Counted from the stretch's first letter, positions 26,668 through 35,544 are shown. The stretch is 64,000 nucleotides of DNA from Kutzneria buriramensis (GCF_003387475.1 NZ_QUNO01000004.1:248001-312000), one strand, 5' to 3'. The notes: a model not told the origin generated them from the sequence alone. Translations and numbers: made by a program.

Positions 26668-27165
26668 GTGGCCGAGAACACGCTGCGGATCAAGCCCGTC
26701 GTGAACACGGACCGGGCGGCGCTCGGCCGGTTCGTCGCCAGCCGGTGGGGTGCGGTCACCGCCGTGGCGCACGGCACCGTGTTCCGGCCCGCCGAACTCC
26801 CGGGCCTGGTCGCCGTCCGCGACGGGCGGCTCGCCGGCCTGCTCACCTACGACGTCGGCGGCGACGCCCTGGAGATCGTCACCATCGACGCGATCACGCC
26901 CAACGGCGGCGTCGGCTCGGCGCTGCTGACCGCGGTCGCCGACGAGGCCCGCCGGCGAGAGGTGCGCCGGCTGGTCGTCACCACCACCAACGACAACCTG
27001 GACGCGCTGCGCTTCTACCAGCGCCGGGACTTCCGGCTGGTCGCGGTGCGGCCGGGTGCGGCCGACGAGGCGCGGCGGCTCAAGCCGCAGATCCCCGAGA
27101 TCGGGTGCTACGACATCCCGCTGCACGACGAGGTCGACCTGGTGCGGGAGCTGCCGGCCGGCTGA
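26668..27165 (+). CDS. GNAT-family N-acetyltransferase
   Basis: 165 residues with a single GNAT fold. The acetyl-CoA binding loop is PNGGVGSALLTAV near residue 85. The following strand and helix (RRLVVTTTNDNLDALRFYQRRDF) is the usual second conserved block. GTG start. Substrate unknown. Divergent from the response regulator and convergent with the macro-domain gene, whose stop it abuts. Confidence 0.88.
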   Translation: MAENTLRIKPVVNTDRAALGRFVASRWGAVTAVAHGTVFRPAELPGLVAVRDGRLAGLLTYDVGGDALEIVTIDAITPNGGVGSALLTAVADEARRREVRRLVVTTTNDNLDALRFYQRRDFRLVAVRPGAADEARRLKPQIPEIGCYDIPLHDEVDLVRELPAG

Positions 27166-27762
27166 TCAGCTGGCGGTCGTCAGCTCGCTGAAGACCTCGT
27201 CCCACGCCGCCGCCACCTGGCGGGCGCAGGTCTGCGGCTCCACCTCGCCGACCCCGGTGCCCAGGCCCGGCATCGCGATGGTGTGCACCGCGTCGCGCAC
27301 CGGGACGCCGGTCTCCAGCCGGGCGTGCAGCCACAGCCGGAACACCGCTCGGGCGGCGAGATAGGGGTGCACAGTGTCCGCCGGCAGCTGCTCGCCGGGT
27401 TCACGCATAGTGGGAGCGCTGATCATCCATTCGGGCGCGGCTTCACCCGTTGGCACGATGATGGCTTCACCCACGGGAAGTTCGCCGCCGTGGTAGGCGA
27501 GCACCCCGCTGCGCACGTTCTGCTCCACGTCCGGGAAGGCCCGCGAGTAGAGCGCGTCGATGCCGCCCCGCATCCAGCCGAACGAGTTGGCCGGGCTGAC
27601 CACGGCCTCGGCCTCGATGTCCAGCACGGAGCCGGGATGCACGCGGATGCCGGGACGGTTCTCGGCGACGGTCTGCCACGCCCGCGCCAGCGGCGCCTCG
27701 ACGGCGCACAGCACGAGTTCGAGCGGCGGAGTGGCCAGGTCGCCCTCCGGGTCGGCGGTCAC
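27166..27762 (-). CDS. Macro-domain protein
   Basis: 198 residues from the chosen GTG. It has the macro-domain signature: VVSPANSFGWMRGGIDALYSR, then LPVGEAIIVPTG, and MPGLGTGVGEVEP near the C-terminus, which line the ADP-ribose pocket. Members bind or hydrolyse ADP-ribose derivatives. The conserved Asn of the SPANS loop is present. A GTG at 27789 would add nine residues; AATGCT 6 nt before 27762 favours the shorter form. No ADP-ribosyltransferase gene is adjacent, so a toxin-antitoxin role is not supported. Confidence 0.8.
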   Translation of the reverse strand: MTADPEGDLATPPLELVLCAVEAPLARAWQTVAENRPGIRVHPGSVLDIEAEAVVSPANSFGWMRGGIDALYSRAFPDVEQNVRSGVLAYHGGELPVGEAIIVPTGEAAPEWMISAPTMREPGEQLPADTVHPYLAARAVFRLWLHARLETGVPVRDAVHTIAMPGLGTGVGEVEPQTCARQVAAAWDEVFSELTTAS

Positions 27763-27862
27763 AGCCCAAGCATTGCAGGCGACCGACACGCCGCGTAACT
27801 GGGGAGGCCACCGTCCGAGTGGGTGATATATGCCTCAACGACGTCCGCTCGACGCCCCGTCG

Positions 27863-27868
27863 TAGGGT
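27863..27868 (+). promoter_or_regulatory. -10 element of a leaderless pheA promoter
   Basis: TAGGGT, 7 nt before the GTG of pheA at 27876. No clear -35. Confidence 0.5.
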
Positions 27869-27875
27869 GTGGGGC

Positions 27876-28796
27876 GTGTCGCGCATCGGCTATTTCGGAC
27901 CGCAGGGAACCTTCACCGAGCAGGCCGTGCGCCAGCTGGCCGATCCCGAGACGAACGAGTTCGTGCCGTTTGCCACCACCCCCGCCGTGGTCGCCGCCGT
28001 GCGCGCCGGCGAGGTGGACCGCGGCTGCGTGCCGGTGGAGAACTCCGTCGAGGGCGCCGTGCCCGCCACCATGGACGCGTTGGCGCTGGGCGAGCCCGTC
28101 GTGGCCGTCGCCGAACACGTGCTCCAGGTCGAGTTCAGCCTGCTCGTGCGGGAGGGCATGACGCTGGACGCCATCCGCACCGTCGCCAGCCATCCCCATG
28201 GGCTGGCGCAGGTCCGGGAGTGGCTGGAGACCAACCTGCCCAAGGCCACCGCGATCGCCACCAGCTCCACCGCGGCCGCCGCCAAGGAGGTGCTCGCCGG
28301 CCAGTTCGACGCCGCCGTCAGCGCGCCCGTGGCCGCGCTGCACTACCCGCTGACCGCGCTGGTCACCGGACTCGGCGACGTGAAGGACGCCAAGACCCGG
28401 TTCCTGCTGCTGGCCAAGCCCGGCGCCCTGCCCGCGCCCACCGGGGCCGACCGCACGTCGCTCGTCGCCGTCACCCCCAACGAGGTCGGCGCGCTGTCCA
28501 ACGTGCTGCACGAGCTGGCGCTGCGGGAGATCAACCTGACCCGGCTGGAGGCCCGGCCCACCCGCGAGGTGTTCGGCACCTACCGGTTCTACCTGGACGT
28601 CGAGGGGCACATCGCCGAGCAGCGCATCGGCGACGCGCTGGCCGCCCTGCACCGGCGCTGCCTCGAGGTGCGGTTCCTCGGCTCGTATCCGCGGACCGAC
28701 AGCGAACCGACCGTCGTGCGGACCCCCACCACCGACGCCGACTTCTCCGCCGCCGCCGAGTGGTTGGCCGCCGTGCGGCGCGGGGAGCTCGCGTGA
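27876..28796 (+). CDS. pheA: Prephenate dehydratase
   Basis: Converts prephenate to phenylpyruvate in phenylalanine synthesis. 306 residues. The catalytic domain (1-185) opens IGYFGPQGTFTEQAV and has PVENSVEGAV and the TRF triad in DAKTRFLLL. A C-terminal ACT domain (about 195-275) carries the allosteric site (NEVGALSNVL and LEARPTREVFG), so feedback inhibition by phenylalanine is expected. The GTG at 27876 was chosen because the protein begins correctly there and a -10 lies 7 nt upstream. No chorismate mutase is fused. Confidence 0.95.
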   Translation: MSRIGYFGPQGTFTEQAVRQLADPETNEFVPFATTPAVVAAVRAGEVDRGCVPVENSVEGAVPATMDALALGEPVVAVAEHVLQVEFSLLVREGMTLDAIRTVASHPHGLAQVREWLETNLPKATAIATSSTAAAAKEVLAGQFDAAVSAPVAALHYPLTALVTGLGDVKDAKTRFLLLAKPGALPAPTGADRTSLVAVTPNEVGALSNVLHELALREINLTRLEARPTREVFGTYRFYLDVEGHIAEQRIGDALAALHRRCLEVRFLGSYPRTDSEPTVVRTPTTDADFSAAAEWLAAVRRGELA

Positions 28797-28860
28797 GCGC
28801 GCTTGCGAGCGAACGATCGAACACAGAAGCGGCGCTCGCGCTGCCGACGAAGGAGGCGGC

Positions 28861-29488
28861 GTGAGCACCCTGCGGCTGGTGCTCGTCCGGCACGGCGAAA
28901 CCCCGTCCAATGTCATCGGCTCCCTCGACTCCCGGCCGCCCGGGCCGTCCCTCACCGAGGTCGGTCGCCGCCAGGCCGCCGCCGTCGCCGAGTCCCTGGC
29001 CGCCCTGCCCGTCGTCGCCGTCTACGCCTCCGTCGCCGTACGGGCCCGGGAGACCGCCGCCCCCATCGCCGCCGCCCACGGCCTGCCCGTTCAGGTCGTC
29101 GACGGCATCCACGAGGCCTTCGTCGGCGACCTCGAGTGCCGTAACGACCCCGAGGCCCTCACCGCCTTCTTCGAGGTCTTCCACCGCTGGACCAAGTCCG
29201 GCGAGCTGTCGGTGCCCATGCCCGGCGGCGAGTCCGCCCAGCACGTTCTCGACCGCTTCCTCCCCGTCGTCGCCGACATCCGCTCCCGCCACAGCGACGG
29301 CGTCGTCGTCCTCGTCAGCCACGGCGCCGCCATCCGCATCAGCTCCTTCGCCCCTGTCCCCGAACGTCACCGCCGACTTCGTCGACCAGCATCGCCTGGA
29401 GAACACCGGCCGCGTCGTCCTGGAGGCCGACGGCGATTCCCCCACCGGCTGGCGCTGCCTCGACTGGGCCGGCCACCCGGTCGTCTGA
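28861..29488 (+). pseudogene. Histidine phosphatase (phosphoglycerate-mutase-like), frameshifted
   Basis: The reading frame opens well: GTG after AAGGAGG, then LRLVLVRHGETPSN (catalytic His motif), VYASVAVRARETA (second Arg) and VVLVSHGAAIRI (second His). After IRISSFA the frame is lost at a CCCC run (29351-29354) and the expected C-terminus, LSPNVTADFVDQHRLENTG onwards, continues in the next frame to the stop at 29486. Removing one C restores a 208-residue protein. So this is either a real one-base insertion or an assembly error. All catalytic residues precede the shift. The substrate is unknown. It lies 64 bases downstream of pheA. Confidence 0.85.
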
Positions 29489-29492
29489 GCGC

Positions 29493-29843
29493 TCAGCCCC
29501 AGCCGAGGTCGTGCAGAGTGTCGTCGTCGATGCCGAAGTGGTGGGCGATCTCGTGCACCACGGTCACCGCGACCTCGTCGACGACGTCGTCCTCGGTGTG
29601 GCAGATGTCCAGGATCGCCCGGCGGTAGATGAAGATCTGGTCGGGCAGGGCGAAGCCGTAGTGGCTGGTCCGCTCGGTGAGGGCGATGCCGTGGTACAGG
29701 CCGAGCAGGGTGGGGTCCTCGGCGTTGCGGTCCTCGACGAGGATCACGACGTTGTCCATGGCCTCGGCCAGCCGCGGCGGGATGAGGTCGAGCGCCTCGC
29801 CGACCAGCTCGTCGAAGCGCCGGTCGGTCATGGTGACGGCCAT
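29493..29843 (-). CDS. Small zincin-like metallopeptidase (DUF1025 family)
   Basis: 116 residues. The zincin motif HEIAHHFGIDDDTLHDLGW, near the C-terminus, gives two His ligands and the catalytic Glu, with a downstream Asp/His. That is the full signature of the short PF06262-type family, which is widespread in actinobacteria and has no known substrate. The start ATG at 29843 shares its A with the stop of the upstream septum-formation gene (TGATG), so the two are coupled; an in-frame ATG at 29831 is possible. Convergent with the frameshifted phosphatase, only 4 bases away. Confidence 0.9.
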   Translation of the reverse strand: MAVTMTDRRFDELVGEALDLIPPRLAEAMDNVVILVEDRNAEDPTLLGLYHGIALTERTSHYGFALPDQIFIYRRAILDICHTEDDVVDEVAVTVVHEIAHHFGIDDDTLHDLGWG

Positions 29844-30805
29844 CAGCCGCTCGGCGGGGGAGCGGTGCTGGTGGACGTGGCGGCCACGCCGGTGCCGACC
29901 CCCTTGACGGAGTTGGTGACGGGGCTGAGCCCGCTGCCGTCGTCGAGCTTCTGACCGACCTTGCAGTTGACCTTGGTCGACCCGACGTTCCAGCTCTCCT
30001 GCTTGACGGTGTCCCAGGTCAGCCCCAGCTTGGCCTTGGTCAGGTCGAAGCCGTTGGTGTAGTCGCTGGCGGCCTTGCCGCAGCGGGTGGCCAGCGCGGT
30101 CTGCTGCTTGTCGTCGGCGGGGAAGCCGTCGGGGAACTGCGACTTCAGGTCGACGATGCCGACGATCTCGTACGAGTGGGCGACGCCGCACGACACCGGG
30201 TCGCCGACGGCCTTGTCCTTGATGCCCAGGCACGTCCCGACCGGGTAGATGTTGGACTGGTCGCCACCCTTGGCGCTGCCGGTGGTGGGCTGGAGCGCGC
30301 CGCCGGGACCGGCCGCCTGGAGACCGCAGCGGATGGTGCGGGCGCCGCTCGACCACTGCTGGGCGGTGGGGTTGAGCGCGTTGGCGGAGTACTTGCCGTC
30401 CGGATCGAGCTTGCCGCCCATGAACTTGGACACGACGGGCCCGCAGTTGTCCTGGGCGATCTTCTGCCACAGGGTCCCGTCCGGGAACGGCGCGCCGGCC
30501 GGGTACTTCGACGTGAGGTCGAGCGTCCCGGCGATCTCGAACAGGTGCTTGGCCGAGCAGTCCACCTTGCTGATGTTCGCGGTGCCCGCCGGCCAGGTCA
30601 GACAGCTCCCGTCCGGGGCGTCGAACGCCACGTTCGGGTCGTCGGACGCCGCCGTCGCGGACAGGCCGTGGATCGGCCAGGAGAACAGCGTGCTCGAGGT
30701 CAGCACGATCAGGGCGCCGACCACGGCGCCCACCATCAGCAGCCGGGTCTGGCCGGTCCGCCGTTTCGGATGAAACCACTCAGCGAGTTCAGGCATCACA
30801 ACCAT
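29843..30805 (-). CDS. Septum-formation family membrane protein
   Basis: 320 residues with an N-terminal cytosolic tail and one membrane segment near 22-43 (LLMVGAVVGALIVLTSSTLF). The extracytoplasmic part has two copies of the septum-formation domain: GSCLTWP...VDCSAKHLFEIAGTLDL and GTCLGIK...VSCGVAHSYEIVGIVDL, each with paired Cys. A Thr/Ser/Pro-rich tail ends it. Members are actinobacterial envelope proteins linked to division by annotation only. Translation is coupled to the zincin gene. Divergent from the YgiB-like gene. Confidence 0.87.
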   Translation of the reverse strand: MVVMPELAEWFHPKRRTGQTRLLMVGAVVGALIVLTSSTLFSWPIHGLSATAASDDPNVAFDAPDGSCLTWPAGTANISKVDCSAKHLFEIAGTLDLTSKYPAGAPFPDGTLWQKIAQDNCGPVVSKFMGGKLDPDGKYSANALNPTAQQWSSGARTIRCGLQAAGPGGALQPTTGSAKGGDQSNIYPVGTCLGIKDKAVGDPVSCGVAHSYEIVGIVDLKSQFPDGFPADDKQQTALATRCGKAASDYTNGFDLTKAKLGLTWDTVKQESWNVGSTKVNCKVGQKLDDGSGLSPVTNSVKGVGTGVAATSTSTAPPPSG

Positions 30806-30863
30806 GATGCCCGTGCGGAGCGCCGGGCCGGGAGTAGGTACCGTTCACCACAGGAGGACGGCT

Positions 30864-31502
30864 ATGGCGGACGAGATGGACCCCGACGAGGCTGACCAGC
30901 CGAAACAGGGTCGGATGCGGTTCCAGGACGGTTCGACCACGCCGCGTGAGCCCACGCTCGCGGAGCGCAGGGCGCGCGACCGGGCGGCCAAGGAGGAGCG
31001 CGAGCACGAGGAGGCCGAGGCGGCGGCCCTCGCCCGCAAGAAGAAGATCCGCAAGCGGGTGATGATCGGCGGCGGCGTCACGGTCGGCCTGGTGGGCATC
31101 GTGGCCGCCGGCTACGCCCTGGCCAGCCCCTCCCAGTCGGTGGTGGCGCGCTGCACCGACAGCAGCGGCGTGGTCGTCAACGACGACTACTGCAACACCA
31201 ACTCGTCCTACTTCGCCGGCAACGGCGGCTACTACAACCCGGGAGGCGGGTTCTTCCTCTTCCCGGGCGGCCGCCAGTACCACTACTACTACGGCGGCTC
31301 GGGCAGCATCGGCCAGCGGGCGACCGGCGGCACGATCACCGCGCCCAGCGGCAGCACCACGGTGAAGACCACCAGCGGATCGACGATCTCGCGCGGCGGC
31401 TTCGGCGTGAAGAGCGGGAGCAGCGGCTCCTCCAGCCACAGCAGCGGCGGCGACAGCGGGTCGTCCAGCCACGGGAGTTCGGGCAAGAGCGGGGGCAGCT
31501 GA
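30864..31502 (+). CDS. YgiB/DUF1190-like membrane-anchored protein
   Basis: 212 residues. A charged N-terminus rich in Glu/Arg/Lys (about 20-70) precedes one membrane segment (around VMIGGGVTVGLVGIVAAGYAL). A short extracytoplasmic part follows with two Cys (RCTDSSG and DDYCNTN), an aromatic/Gly stretch (YYNPGGGFF, YHYYYGGSG) and a Ser/Gly low-complexity tail. The Cys pair followed by Tyr/Gly-rich sequence is what YgiB/YjfM proteins show. The start ATG follows AGGAGG. It lies immediately upstream of a YgiC-like ligase and a DUF350 protein, which supports the assignment. Confidence 0.72.
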   Translation: MADEMDPDEADQPKQGRMRFQDGSTTPREPTLAERRARDRAAKEEREHEEAEAAALARKKKIRKRVMIGGGVTVGLVGIVAAGYALASPSQSVVARCTDSSGVVVNDDYCNTNSSYFAGNGGYYNPGGGFFLFPGGRQYHYYYGGSGSIGQRATGGTITAPSGSTTVKTTSGSTISRGGFGVKSGSSGSSSHSSGGDSGSSSHGSSGKSGGS

Positions 31503-31505
31503 GCG

Positions 31506-32672
31506 GTGCGGCGGGAGACCTCACGGCCACGGCCGAACTGGCAGCAGCTCGTCGCGGAGCAGGGCCTGGTGTTCGGCTCGCCCTCGGCCGGCGCGAACGG
31601 CGCGCAGCGGCCCTACTGGGACGAGTCGGCGCACTACGTCTTCGAGATGGACGAGATCCTCTCGCTGGAGGCCGACGTCGAGCTGCTGCACTCGATGTGC
31701 CTGGACGCGGTGGACAACGTGGTGACCACCGAGCGGTACCGCGACTTCGCGCTGCCGGAGTGGCTGTGGCCGGCGATCGCCGAGTCGTGGAAGCGCCGCG
31801 ACCCGCACGTGTACGGCCGCTTCGACCTGCGCTACGACGCCAGCGGCCCGGCCAAGCTGCTGGAGTACAACGCGGACACGCCCACCTCGCTGGTGGAGGC
31901 GTCGATCGTGCAGTGGAACTGGAAGACCGACCTGCACCCGGACGACGACCAGTGGAACTCGCTGCACGAGAAGCTGGTGGAACGCTGGGGCGAGATCCGC
32001 GACCTGCTGCCGGGCAACGAGCTGCACTTCACCTGGTCCGGCGGCGACACCACCGGCGAGGACCACGTCACCATCTCCTACCTCCAGGAGACGGCGGCCG
32101 CGGCCGGCCTGGACACCGTCGGGCTGGCGATCGAGGACATCGGCTGGGACCGGCTGCTCAAGCGGTTCGTCGACCTCGAGGAGGCGCCGATGAGCACGGT
32201 GGTGAAGCTCTACCCGTGGGAATGGGTGGTCGAGGAGGAGTTCGGCCACTTCGCGGTCGAGTCGCTGCCGGGCACGCTGTGGGTCGAGCCGCTGTGGAAG
32301 ATGCTGCTGTCCAACAAGGCTCTGCTGGCCGTGCTGTGGGAGATGTACCCCGGCCACCCCAACCTGCTGCCGGCCTACCTGAACGACCCGGGCATGCTCA
32401 CGGAGTACGTGCGCAAGCCGCTGCTGGGCCGCGAGGGCGCGAACGTGCAGATCGTCGCGCCGGGCTACGAGACGCAGACCGGCGGCGTGTACGGCCGCGA
32501 GGGCCACGTCTACCAACTGTTCGATCCGCTGCCCGAGTTCGACGGCTACCGGCCGGTGCTGGGCGCCTGGATCGTCAACGACTCGGCGGCCGGCATGGGG
32601 ATCCGGGAAAGTGTCGGACTTGTGACCGACGACGGGGCCGCTTTCGTGCCGCACCGCATCGTCGAGTCGTGA
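31506..32672 (+). CDS. Glutathionylspermidine-synthase-like ATP-grasp ligase (YgiC/YjfC type)
   Basis: 388 residues with the C-terminal synthetase domain of GspS and no amidase domain. The ATP-grasp core is visible: GRFDLRYDASGPAKLLEYNADTPTS-type start, acidic and Lys residues in VKLYPWEWVVEEEFG, and the Gly-rich REGANVQIV loop. These enzymes make amide bonds to polyamines or peptides; E. coli YgiC and YjfC substrates are unknown. Begins with GTG 3 bases after the YgiB-like gene and is followed after 13 bases by DUF350. Actinobacteria lack glutathione, so the substrate must differ from glutathionylspermidine. Confidence 0.9.
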   Translation: MRRETSRPRPNWQQLVAEQGLVFGSPSAGANGAQRPYWDESAHYVFEMDEILSLEADVELLHSMCLDAVDNVVTTERYRDFALPEWLWPAIAESWKRRDPHVYGRFDLRYDASGPAKLLEYNADTPTSLVEASIVQWNWKTDLHPDDDQWNSLHEKLVERWGEIRDLLPGNELHFTWSGGDTTGEDHVTISYLQETAAAAGLDTVGLAIEDIGWDRLLKRFVDLEEAPMSTVVKLYPWEWVVEEEFGHFAVESLPGTLWVEPLWKMLLSNKALLAVLWEMYPGHPNLLPAYLNDPGMLTEYVRKPLLGREGANVQIVAPGYETQTGGVYGREGHVYQLFDPLPEFDGYRPVLGAWIVNDSAAGMGIRESVGLVTDDGAAFVPHRIVES

Positions 32673-32685
32673 ATACTGCCTGGCC

Positions 32686-33111
32686 ATGACGCTCGCTTCG
32701 CTCGGACAGGGCATCGGGGCCATCGCCCTGTACGCGGTCATCGGCCTGGTGCTGATGCTCGCCGGCTTCTACGTGATCGACTGGACCACGCCGGGCAAGC
32801 TGTCCCAGCTGGTCCGCGACGGCCGGCCGAACGCGGCCGTGGTGACCTCGTCGGGCCTGTTCAGCCTGGCCTTCATCATCGTGATCGCGATCTACAACTC
32901 GCCGGCCAAGCTGTCCGACGGGCTGATCACGGCGCTGGTGTTCGGCCTGGCCGGCATCATCGCCCAGGTGGTGGTGATGCGGATCTTCGAGTTCGCCATG
33001 CGGATGGACATCGGCGCGATGCTGGCGGCCGAGAAGTTCACGCCGGCCAGCGCCGTGGTGGCCGCCGCGAACGTCGCGCTGGGCCTGGTGGTGGCGGTCT
33101 CGGTCAGCTGA
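32686..33111 (+). CDS. DUF350 membrane protein (YjfL type)
   Basis: 141 residues, four predicted membrane segments arranged as two repeats: GIGAIALYAVIGLVLMLAGF, then VVTSSGLFSLAFIIVIAIYN, LITALVFGLAGIIAQVVVM and the last around VVAAANVALGLVVAVS. DUF350 proteins pair with GspS-like ligases and YgiB proteins in many bacteria. The trio may modify or sense the membrane or an envelope peptide, but no activity has been shown to my knowledge. Confidence 0.87.
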   Translation: MTLASLGQGIGAIALYAVIGLVLMLAGFYVIDWTTPGKLSQLVRDGRPNAAVVTSSGLFSLAFIIVIAIYNSPAKLSDGLITALVFGLAGIIAQVVVMRIFEFAMRMDIGAMLAAEKFTPASAVVAAANVALGLVVAVSVS

Positions 33112-33146
33112 GCGGATATCCGCGGGAGCCGGAAAAGTCGAAGCGG

Positions 33147-33152
33147 TAGATT
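33147..33152 (+). promoter_or_regulatory. -10 element of a leaderless serS promoter
   Basis: TAGATT, 7 nt before the GTG at 33160; no ribosome-binding site precedes the start. Confidence 0.5.
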
Positions 33153-33159
33153 TCTCCGG

Positions 33160-34419
33160 GTGATTGACCTCAGGACACTGCGAGAGAACCCGGAAGCGGT
33201 CCGCGCGTCGCAGCGCGCGCGGGGCGAGGACCCGTCGCTGGTGGACGCGTTGCTGTCCGCCGACGAGCGGCGCCGCTCCGCGGTGTCCCGGGCCGACGCG
33301 TTGCGCGGCGAGCAGAAGGCGCTGGGCAAGCAGGTCGGCAAGGCGCAGGGCGACGAGCGGGCGGCGCTGCTGGCCAAGGGCAAGGAGCTGGCCGCCGAGG
33401 TGAAGGCGGCCGAGGCCGAGCAGTCCGAGGCCGACGCGGCGCTGGTCGACGCGCAGAAGCGGATCCAGAACATCGTCGAGCCGGGCGTGCCCGAGGGCGG
33501 CGAGGACGACTACGTGGTGCTCAAGCACGTGGGCACGACGCCGGAGTTCGACTTCGAGCCGCGCGACCACGTGGAGATCATGGAGTCGCTCGGCGCGCTG
33601 GACATGGAGCGCGGCGCGAAGGTCTCCGGCTCGCGCTTCTACTTCCTCACCGGCATCGGCGCGCAGCTCCAGGTCGGCCTGCTCAGCATGGCCGTGCAGC
33701 AGGCGGTGGCCGCCGGCTTCACGCCGATGATCACGCCGTCGCTGGTCCGCCCGGAGATCATGGAGGGCACCGGCTTCCTCGGCGCGCACGCCAGCGAGGT
33801 CTACCGGCTGCGCGACGACGACCTGTTCCTGGTCGGCACCTCGGAGGTGCCGCTGGCCGGCTACCACGCCGACGAGATCCTGGACCTGTCGGCCGGGCCG
33901 CGCCGCTACGCCGGCTGGTCGTCCTGCTACCGGCGGGAGGCCGGCTCGTACGGCAAGGACACCCGCGGCATCATCCGCGTGCACCAGTTCGACAAGGTCG
34001 AGATGTTCTCCTACTGCCCGCCGGAGCTGGCCGCCGAGGAGCACCAGCGGCTGCTCGCGTGGGAGGAGGAGATGCTGGCCAAGGTCGAGCTGCCCTACCG
34101 GGTGATCGACACCGCCAGCGGCGACCTGGGCGCGTCGGCGGCCCGCAAGTTCGACTGCGAGGCGTGGGTGCCGACCCAGCGGGCCTACCGCGAGGTGACG
34201 TCCACCTCGAACTGCACCACCTTCCAGGCGCGGCGGCTGAACATCCGCTACCGGGACGCGGACGGCAAGCCGCAGACGGTGGCCACGCTCAACGGCACGC
34301 TGGCGACGACCCGGTGGATCGTCGCGATCATGGAGAACCACCAGCAGGCCGACGGCTCGGTGCGGGTGCCCGAGGCGTTGCGTCCGTACGTCGGCGGCGT
34401 CGAGGTGCTCAAGCCGTAG
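33160..34419 (+). CDS. serS: Serine-tRNA ligase
   Basis: Charges tRNA-Ser with serine. 419 residues. An N-terminal coiled-coil arm (about 1-105, many Glu/Lys/Arg/Ala) grips the tRNA. The class II catalytic core follows: motif 2 in [21 protein letters not shown] and motif 3 in [29 protein letters not shown] forms the serine pocket. The length is standard. Leaderless GTG start. A strong hairpin lies 14 bases past the stop. Confidence 0.97.
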   Translation: MIDLRTLRENPEAVRASQRARGEDPSLVDALLSADERRRSAVSRADALRGEQKALGKQVGKAQGDERAALLAKGKELAAEVKAAEAEQSEADAALVDAQKRIQNIVEPGVPEGGEDDYVVLKHVGTTPEFDFEPRDHVEIMESLGALDMERGAKVSGSRFYFLTGIGAQLQVGLLSMAVQQAVAAGFTPMITPSLVRPEIMEGTGFLGAHASEVYRLRDDDLFLVGTSEVPLAGYHADEILDLSAGPRRYAGWSSCYRREAGSYGKDTRGIIRVHQFDKVEMFSYCPPELAAEEHQRLLAWEEEMLAKVELPYRVIDTASGDLGASAARKFDCEAWVPTQRAYREVTSTSNCTTFQARRLNIRYRDADGKPQTVATLNGTLATTRWIVAIMENHQQADGSVRVPEALRPYVGGVEVLKP

Positions 34420-34432
34420 CCGACGGCGAAAA

Positions 34433-34481
34433 CACGTGCGGCCCGCACCCGGTCCCCGAGATCGAGTGCGGGCCGCACGTG
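34433..34481 (+). terminator. Long stem-loop after serS
   Basis: A perfect 16-bp inverted repeat: arms 34433-34448 (CACGTGCGGCCCGCAC) and 34466-34481 with a 17-base loop, 14 bases after the serS stop. Only GGTTAT follows, so no strong U-tract. Likely a terminator or 3' stability hairpin. The rest of 34482-34594 shows no convincing gene. Confidence 0.65.
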
Positions 34482-34594
34482 GTTATCCAGCCTCTGCGTC
34501 GCCGATCGCCCCGAACGAGGCGCCGCGGAGGTCCCGGAACCCCTCGCCCAGGCCTGCACCTCCTACGACGCGGCGCGGCCCGGGACAGTTCCGT

Positions 34595-34616
34595 TTGTCA
34601 CCCGATCAGGTGACAA
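34595..34616. terminator. Hairpin at the end of the LLM oxidoreductase gene
   Basis: TTGTCACC-CGATCA-GGTGACAA, a perfect 8-bp inverted repeat that spans the stop codon of the minus-strand LLM gene. No U-tract. Possibly a weak terminator; an operator is less likely at this place. Confidence 0.4.
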
Positions 34617-35490
34617 GTTTGGGGAGGACCTCGGCGGCGACCTCCTCCAGGACGGCCTCCGCGCCGGCGTAGACGCCGTCGTGACGGGGCCACGGCGCCA
34701 CCACGTCGGTGAAGCCCAGTTCGGCCGCCCGGCCGAGGGTGTCCTCGTACAGGCCGCGGCTGGACAGCACGAAGGTCGGGCAGGCATCGGCCTGGAGGTA
34801 TCGATCCAGTTTGCCGAGCCGCCGGTCGGTGGCCGCGATGGCGTCGTCCATCCGCTCGGACGCCTCGGCGACGCCGCGCCACCAGGTCTCCACGTCGTCG
34901 CGCTTGTCGCCGCCGGTGGTGACCCAGCCGTTGCCGAAACGGGCGGCCAGCCGCATCGTGCGGGGCCCGTTCGCGGCCACCACGAACGGCACCCGCGGCG
35001 ACTGCACGCAGCCCGGTGCGGACCGCGCCTCCACCGCCTCGTACCACTCGCCGGCCCACGTGGTCAGCGGCGTCGTCAGCTGCCGGTCCAGCAGTTCCAC
35101 GAACTCCTCGAACCGCCCGGCCCGCTGCCCCGGGGTCAACGGCTCCCGGCCGAGCACCTCGTTGTCGTAGCCGGCCAGCCCGCCCGCTCCTACGCCGAGC
35201 GTGAACCGGCCGTCCGACACGTCGTCAAGGGTGGTCAGCTCTCGCGCGAACGACACCGGGTGCCGGAAGTTGGGCGAGGCCACCATCATGCCGAGCCGGA
35301 TCCGCGAGGTCACCATCGCGGCAGCGGTGAGCGTCGGCACGGCGCCGAACCATGGCCCGTCCACCAGCGACCGCCAGCCGAGGTGGTCGTAGGTCCAGGC
35401 ATGGTCGAACCCGTACTCCTCGGCCGTCCGCCACTTGGGCTCGGCCACCCACCAGCGGTGTTCGGGGAGGATCACAATGCCAACGCGCAC
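34606..35490 (-). CDS. LLM-class flavin/F420-dependent oxidoreductase
   Basis: 294 residues, a luciferase-like TIM barrel. Landmarks: VGIVILPEHRW, FDHAWTYDHLGWRSL, SRIRLGMMVASPNFRHPVSFA, FTLGVGAGG and the C-terminal PFVVAANGPRTMRLAARFGNGW. These features are shared by F420-dependent reductases of actinobacteria; the cofactor (F420 or FMN) is not decided by sequence. GTG 35490 was chosen because TACTGT stands 7 nt upstream; an ATG at 35514 would add eight residues but would include that hexamer. Confidence 0.88.
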   Translation of the reverse strand: MRVGIVILPEHRWWVAEPKWRTAEEYGFDHAWTYDHLGWRSLVDGPWFGAVPTLTAAAMVTSRIRLGMMVASPNFRHPVSFARELTTLDDVSDGRFTLGVGAGGLAGYDNEVLGREPLTPGQRAGRFEEFVELLDRQLTTPLTTWAGEWYEAVEARSAPGCVQSPRVPFVVAANGPRTMRLAARFGNGWVTTGGDKRDDVETWWRGVAEASERMDDAIAATDRRLGKLDRYLQADACPTFVLSSRGLYEDTLGRAAELGFTDVVAPWPRHDGVYAGAEAVLEEVAAEVLPKLVT

Positions 35491-35497
35491 CTTTCGG

Positions 35498-35503
35498 ACA
35501 GTA
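35498..35503 (-). promoter_or_regulatory. -10 element of the leaderless LLM gene
   Basis: TACTGT on the minus strand, 7 nt before the GTG at 35490. Confidence 0.45.
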
Positions 35504-35544
35504 GCGGGAGGCATGTTTCCGCGCAGGCAGTGCACGATGGTGGG

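Noticed and set aside
27166-27762. Macro domain as antitoxin of an ADP-ribosylating toxin
   Set aside because: No DarT-like or other ADP-ribosyltransferase gene is adjacent; neighbours are a GNAT gene and pheA.
34482-34594. Possible tRNA or small gene after serS
   Set aside because: No TPsiC-loop-like sequence or cloverleaf, and the short frames lack a start with a ribosome site or any known product.
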